Both the position numbers and the translations under genes were made by a program. This document shows, one piece after another, positions 15,983-26,232 of a stretch of 64,000 nt of DNA. The stretch comes from CAVXDY01 sp963721335 (GTDB lineage: Bacteria; Actinomycetota; Thermoleophilia; Miltoncostaeales; Miltoncostaeaceae), in assembly GCA_963721335.1 (NCBI GenBank), contig CAVRIV010000005.1:186001-250000 (forward strand). Reading direction: 5' to 3'. Numbering within the stretch: the stretch's first letter is position 1; the number at the start of each line of letters is the position of its first letter. The notes beneath the pieces were generated by a model. That model was not told where the DNA came from and ran no database searches. It was given only the letters and a program-made list of their open reading frames with translations.

Positions 15983-16714
15983 TCAGGCGGTGCGGCGCCG
16001 GAGCGTCGCGGCTGCCAGGGCCAGCGCGGCGATGGCGGAGCCGACGACCACCGCGATGTCCACGAACAGCTCGCCCGTCCAGGACGAGGAGGTCGAGACG
16101 TGGTGCAGGGCGTCGAACGCGTACGTCATCGGGAGGGCGCCGGCGGCGACGTCCAGGACCGGGGCCATCTCGTCCCGCGAGGCGAACAGGCCGCACAGGA
16201 CGATCTGCGGAAGGAGGAACGCCGGCATGAACTGCACGGCCTGGAACTCGCTCGCCGCGAACGCCGAGGCGAGGAGGCCGAGGGACATGCCGAGGACCGC
16301 GTTGACCACCGCGAGGGCGATCGCGGTCGGGATGGCGCCGGTCACGTCGAGGCCGAGGAAGCCGATGGCGACCGACGAGACCACGAGGGACTGGACCGTG
16401 GCGACGGCGGCGAACGCGAGGCCGTAGCCGAGCAGGATGTCCAGCTTCGACGAGGGCAGCGTCATGAGCCGCTCGAGGGTCCCCGAGCTGCGCTCGCGCA
16501 GCATCGCGATCGACGTGATCAGGAACATGATGACCAGCGGGAAGATGCCGACCAGCGGGAGGCCGATGCGCGCGAACGTGTCGTCGCCGACGACGTACTT
16601 GATCAGCGTCACCAGCAGGACGGGGATCACGATCACCATCCCGAGCGTGCGGTGGTCCCGGCGGAGCTGCGTCAGGACACGCCCCGCCGTGGCGAGTGTC
16701 AGCGACGGGTTCAT
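15983..16714 (-). CDS. ABC-2 type permease
   Basis: Membrane subunit of an exporter, 243 residues with six hydrophobic segments, for example MVIVIPVLLVTLIKYVVG and PLVIMFLITSIAMLRERSSG. The RSSGTLERLMTLPSSKLDIL loop is diagnostic of the ABC-2/YhgE-type family. The start ATG overlaps the ATPase stop (ATGA). It is the last gene of the minus-strand operon that begins with the MMPL transporter at 21092. Substrate unknown. Confidence 0.9.
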   Translation of the reverse strand: MNPSLTLATAGRVLTQLRRDHRTLGMVIVIPVLLVTLIKYVVGDDTFARIGLPLVGIFPLVIMFLITSIAMLRERSSGTLERLMTLPSSKLDILLGYGLAFAAVATVQSLVVSSVAIGFLGLDVTGAIPTAIALAVVNAVLGMSLGLLASAFAASEFQAVQFMPAFLLPQIVLCGLFASRDEMAPVLDVAAGALPMTYAFDALHHVSTSSSWTGELFVDIAVVVGSAIAALALAAATLRRRTA

Positions 16715-17436
16715 GCCGCCACCGCCTCGGCCTCGGCCACCAGGTCGAGGAAGGCGTCCTCGATGGCGTCGGTGCCCGTGCGCGCGCGCAGCTCGTCCGG
16801 CGTGCCGCTGGCGATGATGCGGCCGTCGCGCATCAACACGAGAGTGTCGCAGCGGTCCGCCTCGTCCATGACGTGGCTCGAGACGAGCAGCGTGGTGCCG
16901 CCGTCGGCGAGCCGGCCGAACAGCTCCCACAGGTCGTGCCGCAGGACCGGGTCGAGGCCCACGGTCGGCTCGTCGAGGACGAGCAGGCCGGGGCGCCCGA
17001 GCAGCGCGGCCGCGAGCGACACGCGCACCCGCTGGCCGCCGGACAGGCGCCCGGCGGGGCGGTCGGCCCAGCGTCCAAGGTTGACCGAGGCGATCACGTC
17101 CTCGACCTGGCGCGCCGGCGCGCCGATCAGGCGACCGAAGTAGCGCAGGTTCTCGCGGACGGTCAGGTCCAGGTAGACCGAGGGCGTCTGGGGGACGTAC
17201 CCGATCTCGCGGCGCAGCGCGGCCGAGCCGGCGGGCCGGCCGAGGACGGTCACCGTCCCCGACTCGACGATCTGGATGCCCACGATCGAGCGCATCAGGG
17301 TGGACTTGCCGCACCCCGAGGGGCCCAGCAGGCCGACGATGCTCCCGCGGGGGACGTCCAGGGAGATCCCGTGCAGAACGGGGTCCCCGCCACGGATGAC
17401 GCGGAGGTCGCGGACCTCCACGGCGTTGGCGTTCAT
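16711..17436 (-). CDS. ABC transporter ATP-binding protein
   Basis: Nucleotide-binding subunit of 241 residues for the downstream ABC-2 permease. Walker A is GPSGCGKST, the signature LSGGQRVRVSLA and Walker B LLVLDEPTVGLDP, with SSHVMDEADRCD as the H-loop. The frame is intact. The ATG overlaps the TGA of the flavoprotein gene upstream, so all three genes are translationally linked. The link to an NDH-2-like protein is unusual, and the sequence does not say what they share. Confidence 0.93.
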   Translation of the reverse strand: MNANAVEVRDLRVIRGGDPVLHGISLDVPRGSIVGLLGPSGCGKSTLMRSIVGIQIVESGTVTVLGRPAGSAALRREIGYVPQTPSVYLDLTVRENLRYFGRLIGAPARQVEDVIASVNLGRWADRPAGRLSGGQRVRVSLAAALLGRPGLLVLDEPTVGLDPVLRHDLWELFGRLADGGTTLLVSSHVMDEADRCDTLVLMRDGRIIASGTPDELRARTGTDAIEDAFLDLVAEAEAVAA

Positions 17437-18785
17437 GATTCCTCCTCAGTGCCGCCGGCGAGGGCCGGGCGGCGATCGGCGGCCGCGAGGGGCCGCGGGT
17501 GTCCGAGCGAGCCGAGCTGGGAGATGTCCCAGGGGAAGAGCTCGGCGATGGTCCAGTCGGCGGCCACGCGCAGGCGCCGGCGGCGCAGCGGAAGCCGGGA
17601 CATGTGGTACGTGCGGGCGAGGAGCCAGGCGGGCACTCCGCGCAGGTGGAGGCCGGCGACGTCAGCGATCGCGCTGTGGCGACCGAGGAGCGCCATCTGG
17701 CCCTTGGTCGTGTAGGCGTACGGCACGGCCGGGCGGCCGCGCCGCTCGCGCCGCACGTTCTTCGCCAGGCGCCGGGCCTGCCGCAGCGCGTGCTGGCAGG
17801 TCGGCGGGTCGGTGCGCGCCGGGGTGGCGGCGTTCGGCACGCGCGGCGCAGTCGCCCGAGCGCGTGGACGCGCTCGCGACCCTCGACCCGGAGGAACGGG
17901 TCGACGACGATCCGGCCGGCGTCGTCCACGGGCAGGCCGAGGCCCGCGCCGAGGCCGCTCGGGCACGACGCCCGCCGACCAGACCAGGGTCTCGGCCCGC
18001 ACGTCGGTGCCGTCGGAGAGCATGACCCGCCCGCCCTCGGCGGAGAGCAGCCGGGCGTCCGGGCGGATCTCGACGCCGCGCTTGCCGAGCTGCCGGGCGG
18101 CGTACTCGCCGAGGCGGCTCGGGGACGCTCGGCGAGGATGCTCGGCGCCGGCGTCGACGAGCAGCCAGCGCTGCGGCGGATCCTTCAGGCGCGGGTAGAG
18201 CGCATGGCGTGCTCGTGACCAGCTCGAGGAGCTCGGCGACGGCCTCGACGCCGGCGTACCCGCCGCCGACGAAGACGAACGTGAGGTAGCGGTCGACGTT
18301 CCGGCGGGGCGGCGTCGGCCAGGTCGAGGCGGCGGAGCACGTGGTTGCGCAGGTGGACCGCGTCCTCGATGGTCTTGAACGCCGATCGCGTGCTCGGCGA
18401 GCCCCGGGACGGGAAGCATCCGAGCCGTGAGCCGAGCGCGACGACCAGCCGCTCGTAGCCGACCTGCACCGGCCCGAGGTCGGTCTCGACCGTCAGCGAC
18501 TTCGCGCGTCCTCGTCGAGCCCGGACGGCGCGCCGACGATCAGGTGCTCGGCGTGCGGGCACATCATGCCGCAGGGGCACGTAGACGTGGCGCGGCTCGA
18601 CGGCGCCGGCCGCCACCTCCGGCAGCAGCGGGGTGTAGAGCAGTGAAGCTCTCGGGGCAGACGATCGTCGCCCCGGCCCGCCCGAGCATCCGGGCGACGT
18701 GGGCGCCGCCGAAGCCACCGCCGAGGATCAGGTCCCGTTCCGCGCGTGCGGCGGGCAGCCGGGTGCGCGCGTGCCGTGTGAGCAC
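17433..18785 (-). CDS. NDH-2-like NAD(P)/FAD-dependent oxidoreductase, frame-broken
   Basis: Type II NADH dehydrogenase-like flavoprotein, about 445 residues after correction, probably membrane-associated and feeding electrons to quinones. The FAD motif ILGGGFGGAHVARMLGRAG is at the amino end. Then SLLYTPLLPEVAAGAVEPRH, VGYERLVVALGSR and ETLVWSAGV follow in different frames. The last block, AYTTKGQMALLGRHSAIADV, WLLARTYHMSRLP and LFPWDISQLGSLG, is typical of NDH-2 carboxyl ends. There are at least six frame changes. The GTG start at 18785 is inferred from a GAAAGAGA upstream; 18785 and the MMPL end are 85 bases apart. Confidence 0.78.
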
Positions 18786-18870
18786 GTCGGTGTCTCTTTC
18801 CGTGAGGTGGTCGGCAGTGGCGGCCGGCCCCTGCGCGCCGGCATCGCGCGAGGAGCCGGCGGCGGGCCGG

Positions 18871-21092
18871 CTAGCCGACCGGGACGAGCTCCTCGCTCCT
18901 CGCGCTCGTCGGACGGAGTCCGCGGCTCCTCGTCGTGCTCCTCGGGGCTCGATGGTCAGGCGCGGGAGCACCCGGTCGAGCCAGCGCGGGATGTACCAGG
19001 CGCGCGTCGCCGAGCAGGTGCATGATGGCCGGGACGAGCAGCATCCGGACGATCAGCGCGTCGACCAGGATCGCCACCCCGAGACCGAGGCCGAACGACT
19101 TCACGGTCCGGTCGTCGGTGAGCACGAAGGCCCAGAAGACGACGCCCATGATCACGGCGGCGGCCACGATGACCCGGCCGACGCCGCGCACGCCGTCGCG
19201 TGACGGCCGCCGTGGCGTCGCCGTCCTGGACGTACTCCTCGCGGATCCGGCTGGCCAGGAACACCTCGTAGTCCATCGAGAGGCCGAAGAGGATCGACAG
19301 CACGATCACCGGCAGGAAGGACGCGGTCGGACCGGTCTGGTCGAGGCCGACGATGCCCTGCAGCCAGCCCCACTCGAAGACGGCGACCAGGGCACCGAAG
19401 GCGGCGAGCGCCGACAGGCAGCGGTGGTGAGCGGCGGCCTTCAGCGCGATCACGATGGAGCGGAAGGCCATCGTCAGCACCAGGAAGGTGATCCCGACGA
19501 TGAAGAGCAGGAACAGCGGGAAGCGGCTCGACGATCTTGCGAGGCGATGTCCTCGTTGGCGGCCGTTGTGCCGCCGACGTAGCGCCTGCGCCGTCGAGCC
19601 CTCGAGGGCGGCCGGGATCGACGTCGTCGCGCAGCGTGTCGACGAGGTCGGCGGTCTCCTCCGACTGCGGCGAGGTGGTCGGGTAGACCGCGATCTGGGC
19701 GGTGTCACCGGCCTCGTTGACGACCGGCGGTCGGCGACGGCGGCGACGCCCGTCGGTCTCGCGCGAAGGCCGTGGCGAGCGCCTCGGTGGCCTCCGGGTC
19801 GTCCGCCTGGTCCACGGCCACGAGGAGCGGGCCGTTGAAGCCGGGGCCGAAGCCCTCGGCGAGCAGGTCGTAGGCCTTGCGGGTGGTGGTGTCGAGCGGG
19901 GCGGTGCCGGCGTCGGCGGTGCCGATGTTGCATGGCGAGCGACCGGGATCGCCAGCGTGAGCGACGACCGCGAGGGTCGCGAGCAGGACCGTCCTCGGCC
20001 GGCGCTCGACGTGCCGGCGACGCGCGACGATGCCGCGGTTCGGCGTCGGCTCGCGCTGCGCTGCGTCACCCACGGCAGCCGCCAGCCGGTCGATGCGGTG
20101 CCCGACCTTGGCGAGCAGCGCGGGGAGCAGCGTGACGGCGGTGCAGACCGCGACGATCACGGCGATGGCGGTGCCGTAGCCCATCTTCGCGACGAACGGG
20201 ATGCCGACGAGCGCGAGGCCGGAGATCGAGATCGCGACGGTGGCGCCGGCGAAGATGACGGCGCGGCCGGCGGTGGAGCCGGCGACGGCGGCCGCCTCGC
20301 GGGGAGCTCGGCCCTTGGCCAGCTCCTGGCGGAACCGCATGACGATGAACAGCGCGTAGTCGATCGCCACGCCCAGGCCGATCATCACCGCCAGGATCGG
20401 GGTGATGGTGTTGAAGTCGGTGAAGGCGGCGGCGAGCGTCAGCAGCGACATGCCGATGCCGATCGAGACGAGCGCGAGCGTGATCGGCAGCGCCATCGCG
20501 ACGACCGTGCCGAGCACGATCAGCAGCACGAGGATCGCCGCGGCGAAGCCGAGCGTCTCGCTGGTGTGCGAGTCGACGGCCTCGGCCTCGATGACCGGTG
20601 CCGCCGAACTCGACCTGCACGGAGCAGTCGTCGACCGCGGCGCGGACGTCGTCCTCGACTGGCCTCGATCTGCGCGTTCTCGAGCTCGCGGGCCGGCTCG
20701 TCGAACTGGACGTCGACGAAGCCGATCGTGCCGTCCTCGCGTCAGGGCGCCGGCTCGCCGCTCGTACGGGTCGCCGACGGCGATGACGCCGGGGATCTCG
20801 GCGAGGGCGCCCTGTGGCGGCCTCGACGGCCTCGCGGCCCTCGGCGCCGGTCAGGGACGTGTCGGAGGCGAAGACGATGCTGGGCGGAGTCACCGGCGCG
20901 CTCGGGGAAGCGCTCGTCGAGGAGGTCGATGGCCGCCTGGGCGTCCGAGCCGGGGATGGTGCTGTTGTTGACGAGCTTGCCGCCGAAGGCGGATTCGCGG
21001 CGAAGATCGACGAGGATCACGGCGATCCAGGCGCCGATCGTCCGCCAGGGGTGGTTTGCGCACGCGCGCACGAGCCGGGTGAGCACGGTCAC
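18871..21092 (-). CDS. MMPL/RND-family transporter, frame-broken
   Basis: Large inner-membrane transporter, about 735 residues after correction, of the MMPL branch of the RND superfamily. It begins MTVLTRLVRACANHPWRTIG. The two transmembrane repeat blocks are marked by VMIGLGVAIDYALFIVMRF and LFGLSMDYEVFLASRIREEY, whose Asp-Tyr pairs carry the proton relay in the family. It ends near 18871 after MLLVPAIMHLLGD, with WYIPRWLDRVLPRLTIEP readable in a shifted frame. At least seven frame changes are present. It opens the operon with the NDH-2-like protein and ABC exporter, and is divergent from a LAL regulator at 21278. Confidence 0.85.
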
Positions 21093-21277
21093 TTCCTTCC
21101 GATGGGTAGGACGCGGCCGCTGCGGCCGCGGACGGCGATGGCGTGGTTGCTGATCACGCGGCCAGCCTGGTCCGGCGCGCCGATCCGTCGCATCAGGTGT
21201 TCTCGCCTAGGTGGTGCAGTTCGGCGATCGGCGATCCGCGCTGGCCCGCCGGACGGCAACGGTCGTACGATCGCGGC

Positions 21278-24037
21278 GTGCTTCACGGCCGCGATGCCGA
21301 ACGGGACGCCATCGGCGGGCTCCTCGAGGGTGCGCGGGCCTCGCGTAGCGCCGCGCTGGTGATCCGTGGCGAGGCGGGGGTCGGCAAGAGCGCACTGCTC
21401 GCCGACACCGCCGACCGCGCGGAGGACATGCAGGTGCTCCGGGCCCGGGGCGTCGAGTCCGAGTCCGACCTGCCGTTCGCCGCGGTCCAGGGGCTGCTGC
21501 GGCCCGCGCTCGCCCGGCTGGACGCGCTCCCCGTGCCGCAGGCCCGCGCCCTCGGCACCGCGCTGGGCCTGGCCGAGGGGCCGCCACCGGAGCGCTTCCT
21601 CGTCTACTCCGCGTGCCTCGGGCTCCTGGCCGAGCTGGCCGAGCAGCGGCCGGTGCTGTGCCTGGTCGACGACGCCCACTGGCTCGACAGCCCGTCGGCG
21701 GAGGCGCTGACGTTCGTGGCGCGCCGGCTGGGGGCGGAGGGCGTGGTGCTCCTCTTCGGCGCCCGCGAGGGCGAGGAGCGGCGTTTCACGGCCGACGGAG
21801 TCCCGTCGCTGGACCTCGGCGGCCTGGACCCCGACGCCGCGCGGGCCGTCCTCGCGGCCTCGGCGGCGGGCGTCGCGCCCGGCGTCGTGGAGCTGCTGAT
21901 CTCACGGAGCGGCGGCAACGCCCTGGCGCTGGTGGAGCTGCCCGGCGCGCTCAGCGACGGGCAGCGCTCGGGCGCCGAGCCGCTGGCGGCGGCCCTTCCG
22001 ATGACGCGGGAGCTGGAGGCGGTGTTCAGCCGCCGCGCGGCGGGGCTCTCGGCGGACGGGGCGGCGATGCTCCTGGTCGCGGCGGCCGACGACTCCGAGT
22101 CGCTCGCGGTGGTCACGCGTGCGGCGGGCCGGCTGGGGATCCCCGCCGACGCGCTCGACGAGGTCGAGGCGGCGGGGCTGGTGGCCGTCCACGGCGGCCG
22201 CCTGACGTTCCGGCACCCGCTGGTGCGGTCCGCGGTCCACGAGGCCAGCGCCCCCGGCGCCCGGCGCGACGCCCACCGGGCGCTCGCCGACGCGCTCGAC
22301 GGGGACCCCGGCGAGGGCGACCGGCGCGCCTGGCACCTCGCCGCCGCGACCATCCGCCACGACCCGGAGGTGGTGCGCGAGCTGGAGCTCGCCGCGCGGC
22401 GCGCCGAGGAGCGCGGCGGGCTCGTATCGGCCGCGCTCGCGCTGGAGCGGGCCGCCGTCCTCTCCGACGAGCCGTCATCGCAGGCGACGCTGCTGGTCCG
22501 CGCGGCGGCGGACATGAGCGCGGCGGGGCGGGACGCGGCGGCGGTCGCCCTGGTCGCGCGGGCCGACGGGCTGCTCGACCGGCCCCTGCTGCGCGCCGAG
22601 GCGGCCCGGGTGCGGAGCATGGCGGCGGTGCGCCAGGGTCGCCCGGCGGATGCCTATCCGGAGCTGGTGGCGGCGGCCACCGAGGTCGTGGGCGAGGCGC
22701 CGGCCACCGCGGTGGACCTGGTGATGCACGCGGCCATCGCGGGCTGGCAGAGCGGCGGACCGGGGTCGGCGTTCGAGGTCGGCGCGGTCCTCGACCGCGT
22801 CGATCCCGGCGCCCTCGACCCGGACTCGCGCGCCGTCGTGCGGATGTTCCGGGGCTTCGTGGCCCTGCTGACCGGCGACCAGGCCGCGGGCGTGCCCCTT
22901 CTGGCAGAGACGATCGACTGGGGGGCGCAGACGCACGAGCCGCGGCACGTGCAATGGGCGTCCTGGGCGGCCCTCTGGCTCGGCGACGCGGCGCGCTTCG
23001 AGGCCCTGCTCGACCGGGCGGCCGGGATCGCCCGCGACCGCGGGGAGCTCGGGCTCCTGGCTGACCTGCTGGGCACGCGCGCGGTGCACCTCGCGTTCTT
23101 CGCGCAGCGCTACCGCGAGGCCTCAGTCGCCGCGGAGGAGGCCCTCGGCATCGTTCGCGAGCTCGGCGCCGCCAACGTGCGCCTGCTGCCCCTGGCCGCG
23201 CTCGCGACCGTCGCCGCCGTCCACGGCGACCTGGACGAGGCGCGCCGGCTCGGCGAGGAGACCGTTGCGCTCGCGAACGACCGGGGACTCGCGTTGCGGT
23301 CGTCCGCCGCGGTGCAGGCGCTCGCCCTGGCCGACATGGCCGACGGGCGCTGGGACGAGGCGCTGGCCCGGCTCGAGACCCTCTCCCATCCCGCCGACCC
23401 GGCCGTGGGGATCGTGGCACCCGACCTGATCGAGGCGGCCGCGCGCGCCGGTCGTCGTGATCGCGCCGTCGTCGGGCTCGAGCGCTACGAGGCGTGGGCG
23501 CGGCTCGCCGGCACCCCGGAGACCCTGCCGCGGTTGGCGAGCTGCCGCGGCCTGGTCGCCGACGACGACGAGGCGACCCGCCACCTGGAGGAGGCCGCGG
23601 CGGGCGCCGACGCCGCGCGGCCCTTCGACCGCCCGCGGATCCTGCTGCTCTGCGGAGAGCACCTGCGCCGGCAGGGGGGCCGCGTCGCCGCGCGTGCGCA
23701 CCTGCGGGCGGCGCTCGAGGGCTTCGAGGCCATCGGGGCGGAGCCATGGGCCGAGCGCGCCCGCGTGGAGCTTCGCGCGTCGGGCGAGACGGCACGCCGC
23801 CGTGACCCCGGCGCGGTCCCGCAGCTCACCGCGCAGGAACGGCAGATCGCCCGGCTCGTCGCCGAGGGCCTCACGAACAAGGAGGTCGCGGCGCAGCTCT
23901 ACCTCTCCCCGCGCACGATCGACGCCCACCTGCGCGGTGTCTTCGCGAAGCTGGGGATCACGTCGCGGCGCGAGCTCCGGAACCGGCCGCTGGACCAGCC
24001 CGGCGAGGCGCCGGCGGGGGAGACGGTCACGGCCTGA
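21278..24037 (+). CDS. LAL-type LuxR transcriptional regulator with AAA ATPase
   Basis: Intact 919-residue regulator of the large ATP-binding LuxR class. The amino end has HGRDAERDAIGGLL, Walker A GEAGVGKSALL (about residues 29-39) and Walker B-like VLCLVDDAHWLDSPSAEAL. The middle is a long Ala/Leu-rich TPR-like region. The carboxyl HTH is LTAQERQIARLVAEGLTNKE followed by SPRTIDAHLRGVFAKLGITS. The GTG at 21278 is chosen because the conserved start LHGRDAERD follows at once. It is divergent from the MMPL operon and upstream of a flavoprotein gene; either could be a target. Confidence 0.92.
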   Translation: MLHGRDAERDAIGGLLEGARASRSAALVIRGEAGVGKSALLADTADRAEDMQVLRARGVESESDLPFAAVQGLLRPALARLDALPVPQARALGTALGLAEGPPPERFLVYSACLGLLAELAEQRPVLCLVDDAHWLDSPSAEALTFVARRLGAEGVVLLFGAREGEERRFTADGVPSLDLGGLDPDAARAVLAASAAGVAPGVVELLISRSGGNALALVELPGALSDGQRSGAEPLAAALPMTRELEAVFSRRAAGLSADGAAMLLVAAADDSESLAVVTRAAGRLGIPADALDEVEAAGLVAVHGGRLTFRHPLVRSAVHEASAPGARRDAHRALADALDGDPGEGDRRAWHLAAATIRHDPEVVRELELAARRAEERGGLVSAALALERAAVLSDEPSSQATLLVRAAADMSAAGRDAAAVALVARADGLLDRPLLRAEAARVRSMAAVRQGRPADAYPELVAAATEVVGEAPATAVDLVMHAAIAGWQSGGPGSAFEVGAVLDRVDPGALDPDSRAVVRMFRGFVALLTGDQAAGVPLLAETIDWGAQTHEPRHVQWASWAALWLGDAARFEALLDRAAGIARDRGELGLLADLLGTRAVHLAFFAQRYREASVAAEEALGIVRELGAANVRLLPLAALATVAAVHGDLDEARRLGEETVALANDRGLALRSSAAVQALALADMADGRWDEALARLETLSHPADPAVGIVAPDLIEAAARAGRRDRAVVGLERYEAWARLAGTPETLPRLASCRGLVADDDEATRHLEEAAAGADAARPFDRPRILLLCGEHLRRQGGRVAARAHLRAALEGFEAIGAEPWAERARVELRASGETARRRDPGAVPQLTAQERQIARLVAEGLTNKEVAAQLYLSPRTIDAHLRGVFAKLGITSRRELRNRPLDQPGEAPAGETVTA

Positions 24038-24151
24038 GCGGTCCGGATCTTCATGGCATGAAGAGGGCTCGGCGACTTTCACCGATGCGAGCCCGCCCGC
24101 CCCCGGCCTACCGTCGTGACCACCGCACCCCTCCGACCCGGCGAGGACACC

Positions 24152-24238
24152 GTGAGCACCTCCCCGAGCACCGACCCGATGCGCACCTACCTCGACCAGA
24201 TCGACCCCGCCCTGCAGGCCGTGGCCCTCGCGGCATGA
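24152..24238 (+). CDS. 28-residue leader-like ORF, sigma-region-1.2-like
   Basis: A GTG-started frame of 28 codons whose TGA overlaps the ATG of the flavoprotein gene (ATGA). The peptide contains STDPMRTYLDQIDPAL, which resembles the DPVRxYLxxIG motif of sigma-70 region 1.2. It may be a remnant of a sigma-factor gene or a translated leader that couples ribosomes to the next gene. It is too short for a firm family call. Confidence 0.35.
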   Translation: MSTSPSTDPMRTYLDQIDPALQAVALAA

Positions 24239-25683
24239 GCGCCCCCGCGGGCCGCTTCGATCTGGTGGTGATCGGGTCGGGCCCCGCGGGCCGCCGCGCG
24301 GCCGTCGAGGCCACGCGGCTCGGCGCGCGCACGGCGCTCGTGGAGCGCCGACCCGCCCTCGGCGGCACCGTCACCGAGGCAGGAATCCTGCCCTTCCGCA
24401 CCCTCCGCGCCGCCGCCATCGACGCGGCCGCCGCGGCCCGCGGGCGCTACCTGCGCCCCGGCGGCGACGGGCGCGAGGTCACGGTCGCCGACCTGCTCTG
24501 GCGCGCCGACCGGGTCGTCGAGGCCGAGCGCGACGCCATCAGCGACCAGCTGCGCCACGAGCACGTCGAGGTCGTGAGCGGCAGCGCGACGTTCATCGGG
24601 CCCGACGCGCTCGAGGTCCACTCGCCGCACGGCCGCACGACCGTGACGGCCGAGCGCTTCGTGATCGCCGTGGGCACCGCGCCCCGCCGGCCCGCCGAGG
24701 TCGATTTCGACGACCGAAGCGTCGTCGCGGCCGACGGGATGGTCCGCCTGCACGAGGTGCCGCGCCGTCTCACGGTGGTGGGCGCCGGGATCTCAGGCCT
24801 CGAGGCGGCGTCGGTCGCCACGGCCCTCGGCGTCGCCGTCACCCTGATCGACCGTGCGCACGATCACGCGGACGAGCTCGACCACGAGATCCGCGACGCG
24901 CTCGTCTACCACCTGCGGGGCCTCGGGGTCACCGTCCGCCTGGGAGAGGAGGTGCGCAGCGTGGGCCGCCCCGCTCCCGGCGTGGCCGTGACCCACCTGG
25001 CCTCCGGCGAGGCGATCCGCTCCGACGCCGTCATCTACGCGGCCGGCCGCGAGGGCGCCACCCGTGACCTCGCCTTGGCGGCCGCCGGCCTGCGCGCTGA
25101 CGCGCGGGGCCTGATCCCGGTCGACGACTCCCTGCGCACGGCCGTCCCTCACATCTTCGCCGCCGGCGACGTCGTCGTCGGCGCCCGCGGCCGCGCCGTC
25201 GAGGCGATGGACCAGGGCCGCCGCGCGGCCCTCGCCGCCCTCGGCCGGCCCGCCCCCGCCTCGCGGGCGCCCCTGCCCCTCGGCGTCTCGACGATCCCCG
25301 AGATCGCCTCGGTGGGGCCCAACGAGCAGGATCTCGTCCGCGCCGGCAGGCCCGTCGTGCGCGGCGTCGCCCGCTTCGGCGACCTGGTGCGCGGCGAGAT
25401 GTCCGGAGAGCGCACCGGTCTCCTGAAGCTGCTGGTGGACCCGCGCACGCGCCGGGTCCTCGCAGTCCACATCTTCGGCGCGTCGTCGATGGAGCTGGTG
25501 CACGTCGGCCAGGCCGTCATCGCCTCCGGCATGACGCTCGACTATCTGGTCGACGCCGTCCCCGACGTCGCCAGCTTCGCCGAGGCCTACGCCGTGGCGG
25601 CGCGGGACGCGTCGGCGCGGATGCGGCACGGCGAAGATCGCCGATGCGAGGTCCCCGCGGCCGCTCGTACGTTGGCGTCGTAG
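24235..25683 (+). CDS. SthA-like pyridine nucleotide-disulfide oxidoreductase family protein
   Basis: Soluble flavoprotein of 482 residues with the lipoamide-dehydrogenase fold. FAD site FDLVVIGSGPAGRRAAVEA; NAD(P) site LTVVGAGISGLEAASVATAL; second FAD contact VPHIFAAGDVV; dimerisation domain from STIPEIASVG to the end. The redox-active CxxxxC of the family is missing: the equivalent stretch is GGTVTEAGILPFRTL. Soluble transhydrogenase SthA also lacks the pair, so NADH/NADPH transhydrogenation is the best guess. Start ATG 24235, coupled to the 28-codon ORF. Frame intact. Confidence 0.82.
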   Translation: MSAPAGRFDLVVIGSGPAGRRAAVEATRLGARTALVERRPALGGTVTEAGILPFRTLRAAAIDAAAAARGRYLRPGGDGREVTVADLLWRADRVVEAERDAISDQLRHEHVEVVSGSATFIGPDALEVHSPHGRTTVTAERFVIAVGTAPRRPAEVDFDDRSVVAADGMVRLHEVPRRLTVVGAGISGLEAASVATALGVAVTLIDRAHDHADELDHEIRDALVYHLRGLGVTVRLGEEVRSVGRPAPGVAVTHLASGEAIRSDAVIYAAGREGATRDLALAAAGLRADARGLIPVDDSLRTAVPHIFAAGDVVVGARGRAVEAMDQGRRAALAALGRPAPASRAPLPLGVSTIPEIASVGPNEQDLVRAGRPVVRGVARFGDLVRGEMSGERTGLLKLLVDPRTRRVLAVHIFGASSMELVHVGQAVIASGMTLDYLVDAVPDVASFAEAYAVAARDASARMRHGEDRRCEVPAAARTLAS

Positions 25684-25796
25684 CCCGCACCCCTCGGTTG
25701 CGAACCTCCAGGAGACCCCGAGATGGGCACCGCGGTCGACATCACGACCACGCCGGCCACCGCCGTCTGGGCGCCCTGCGCCGCCGCGACGGTGTC

Positions 25797-25985
25797 GTGA
25801 GGGACCAGCTCCCGATCGCCGAGCACGGGGTCATCGGCGACCTCCGCACGGTCGCCCTCGTCGGAACCGACGGCGCGATCGACTGGTGCTGGCCGCGGTT
25901 CGACTCGCCGAGCGTCTTCGGCGCCGTCCTCGACGCCGAGCGCGGCGGCCCCTTCCGCGGCCGCTGTGCGATCACCGACGCGAAC
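25797..25985 (+). pseudogene. Glycoside hydrolase family 15 (glucoamylase/trehalase-like) amino-terminal fragment
   Basis: About 60 residues match the start of GH15-type glucan glucosidases: PIAEHGVIGDLRTVALVGTD, then GAIDWCWPRFDSPSVFGAVL and DAERGGPFRGRC. After about 25985 the frame has no family resemblance, and the roughly 550 residues with the catalytic domain are absent. A separate 25-codon frame from ATG 25723 with AGGAG upstream precedes it. A truncated remnant, not a functional enzyme. 25986-26232 shows nothing else. Confidence 0.7.
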
Positions 25986-26232
25986 TCGGAGCCGCCCAGG
26001 TCAACCGTCGCCTCCCCTGAGTCGCCGAAGGTCTGGTCGAGCTCACCCGGCGCCGCAGCCGCCGCGCCCCCTCCCCATGAGGGTGAGCGCCAAGGGCAGG
26101 ACGAGGAGGAGGCGCCCGTGCATCACGGCGATCCTGCCCGGGGACCGCCCGCGGCGCGAGATGCCCTAGGGATGGAACCGTTCATCCCTCGGGCGTCCAC
26201 GCCCCCGCGGACGACTCAGGCCCCGGCAGCGG

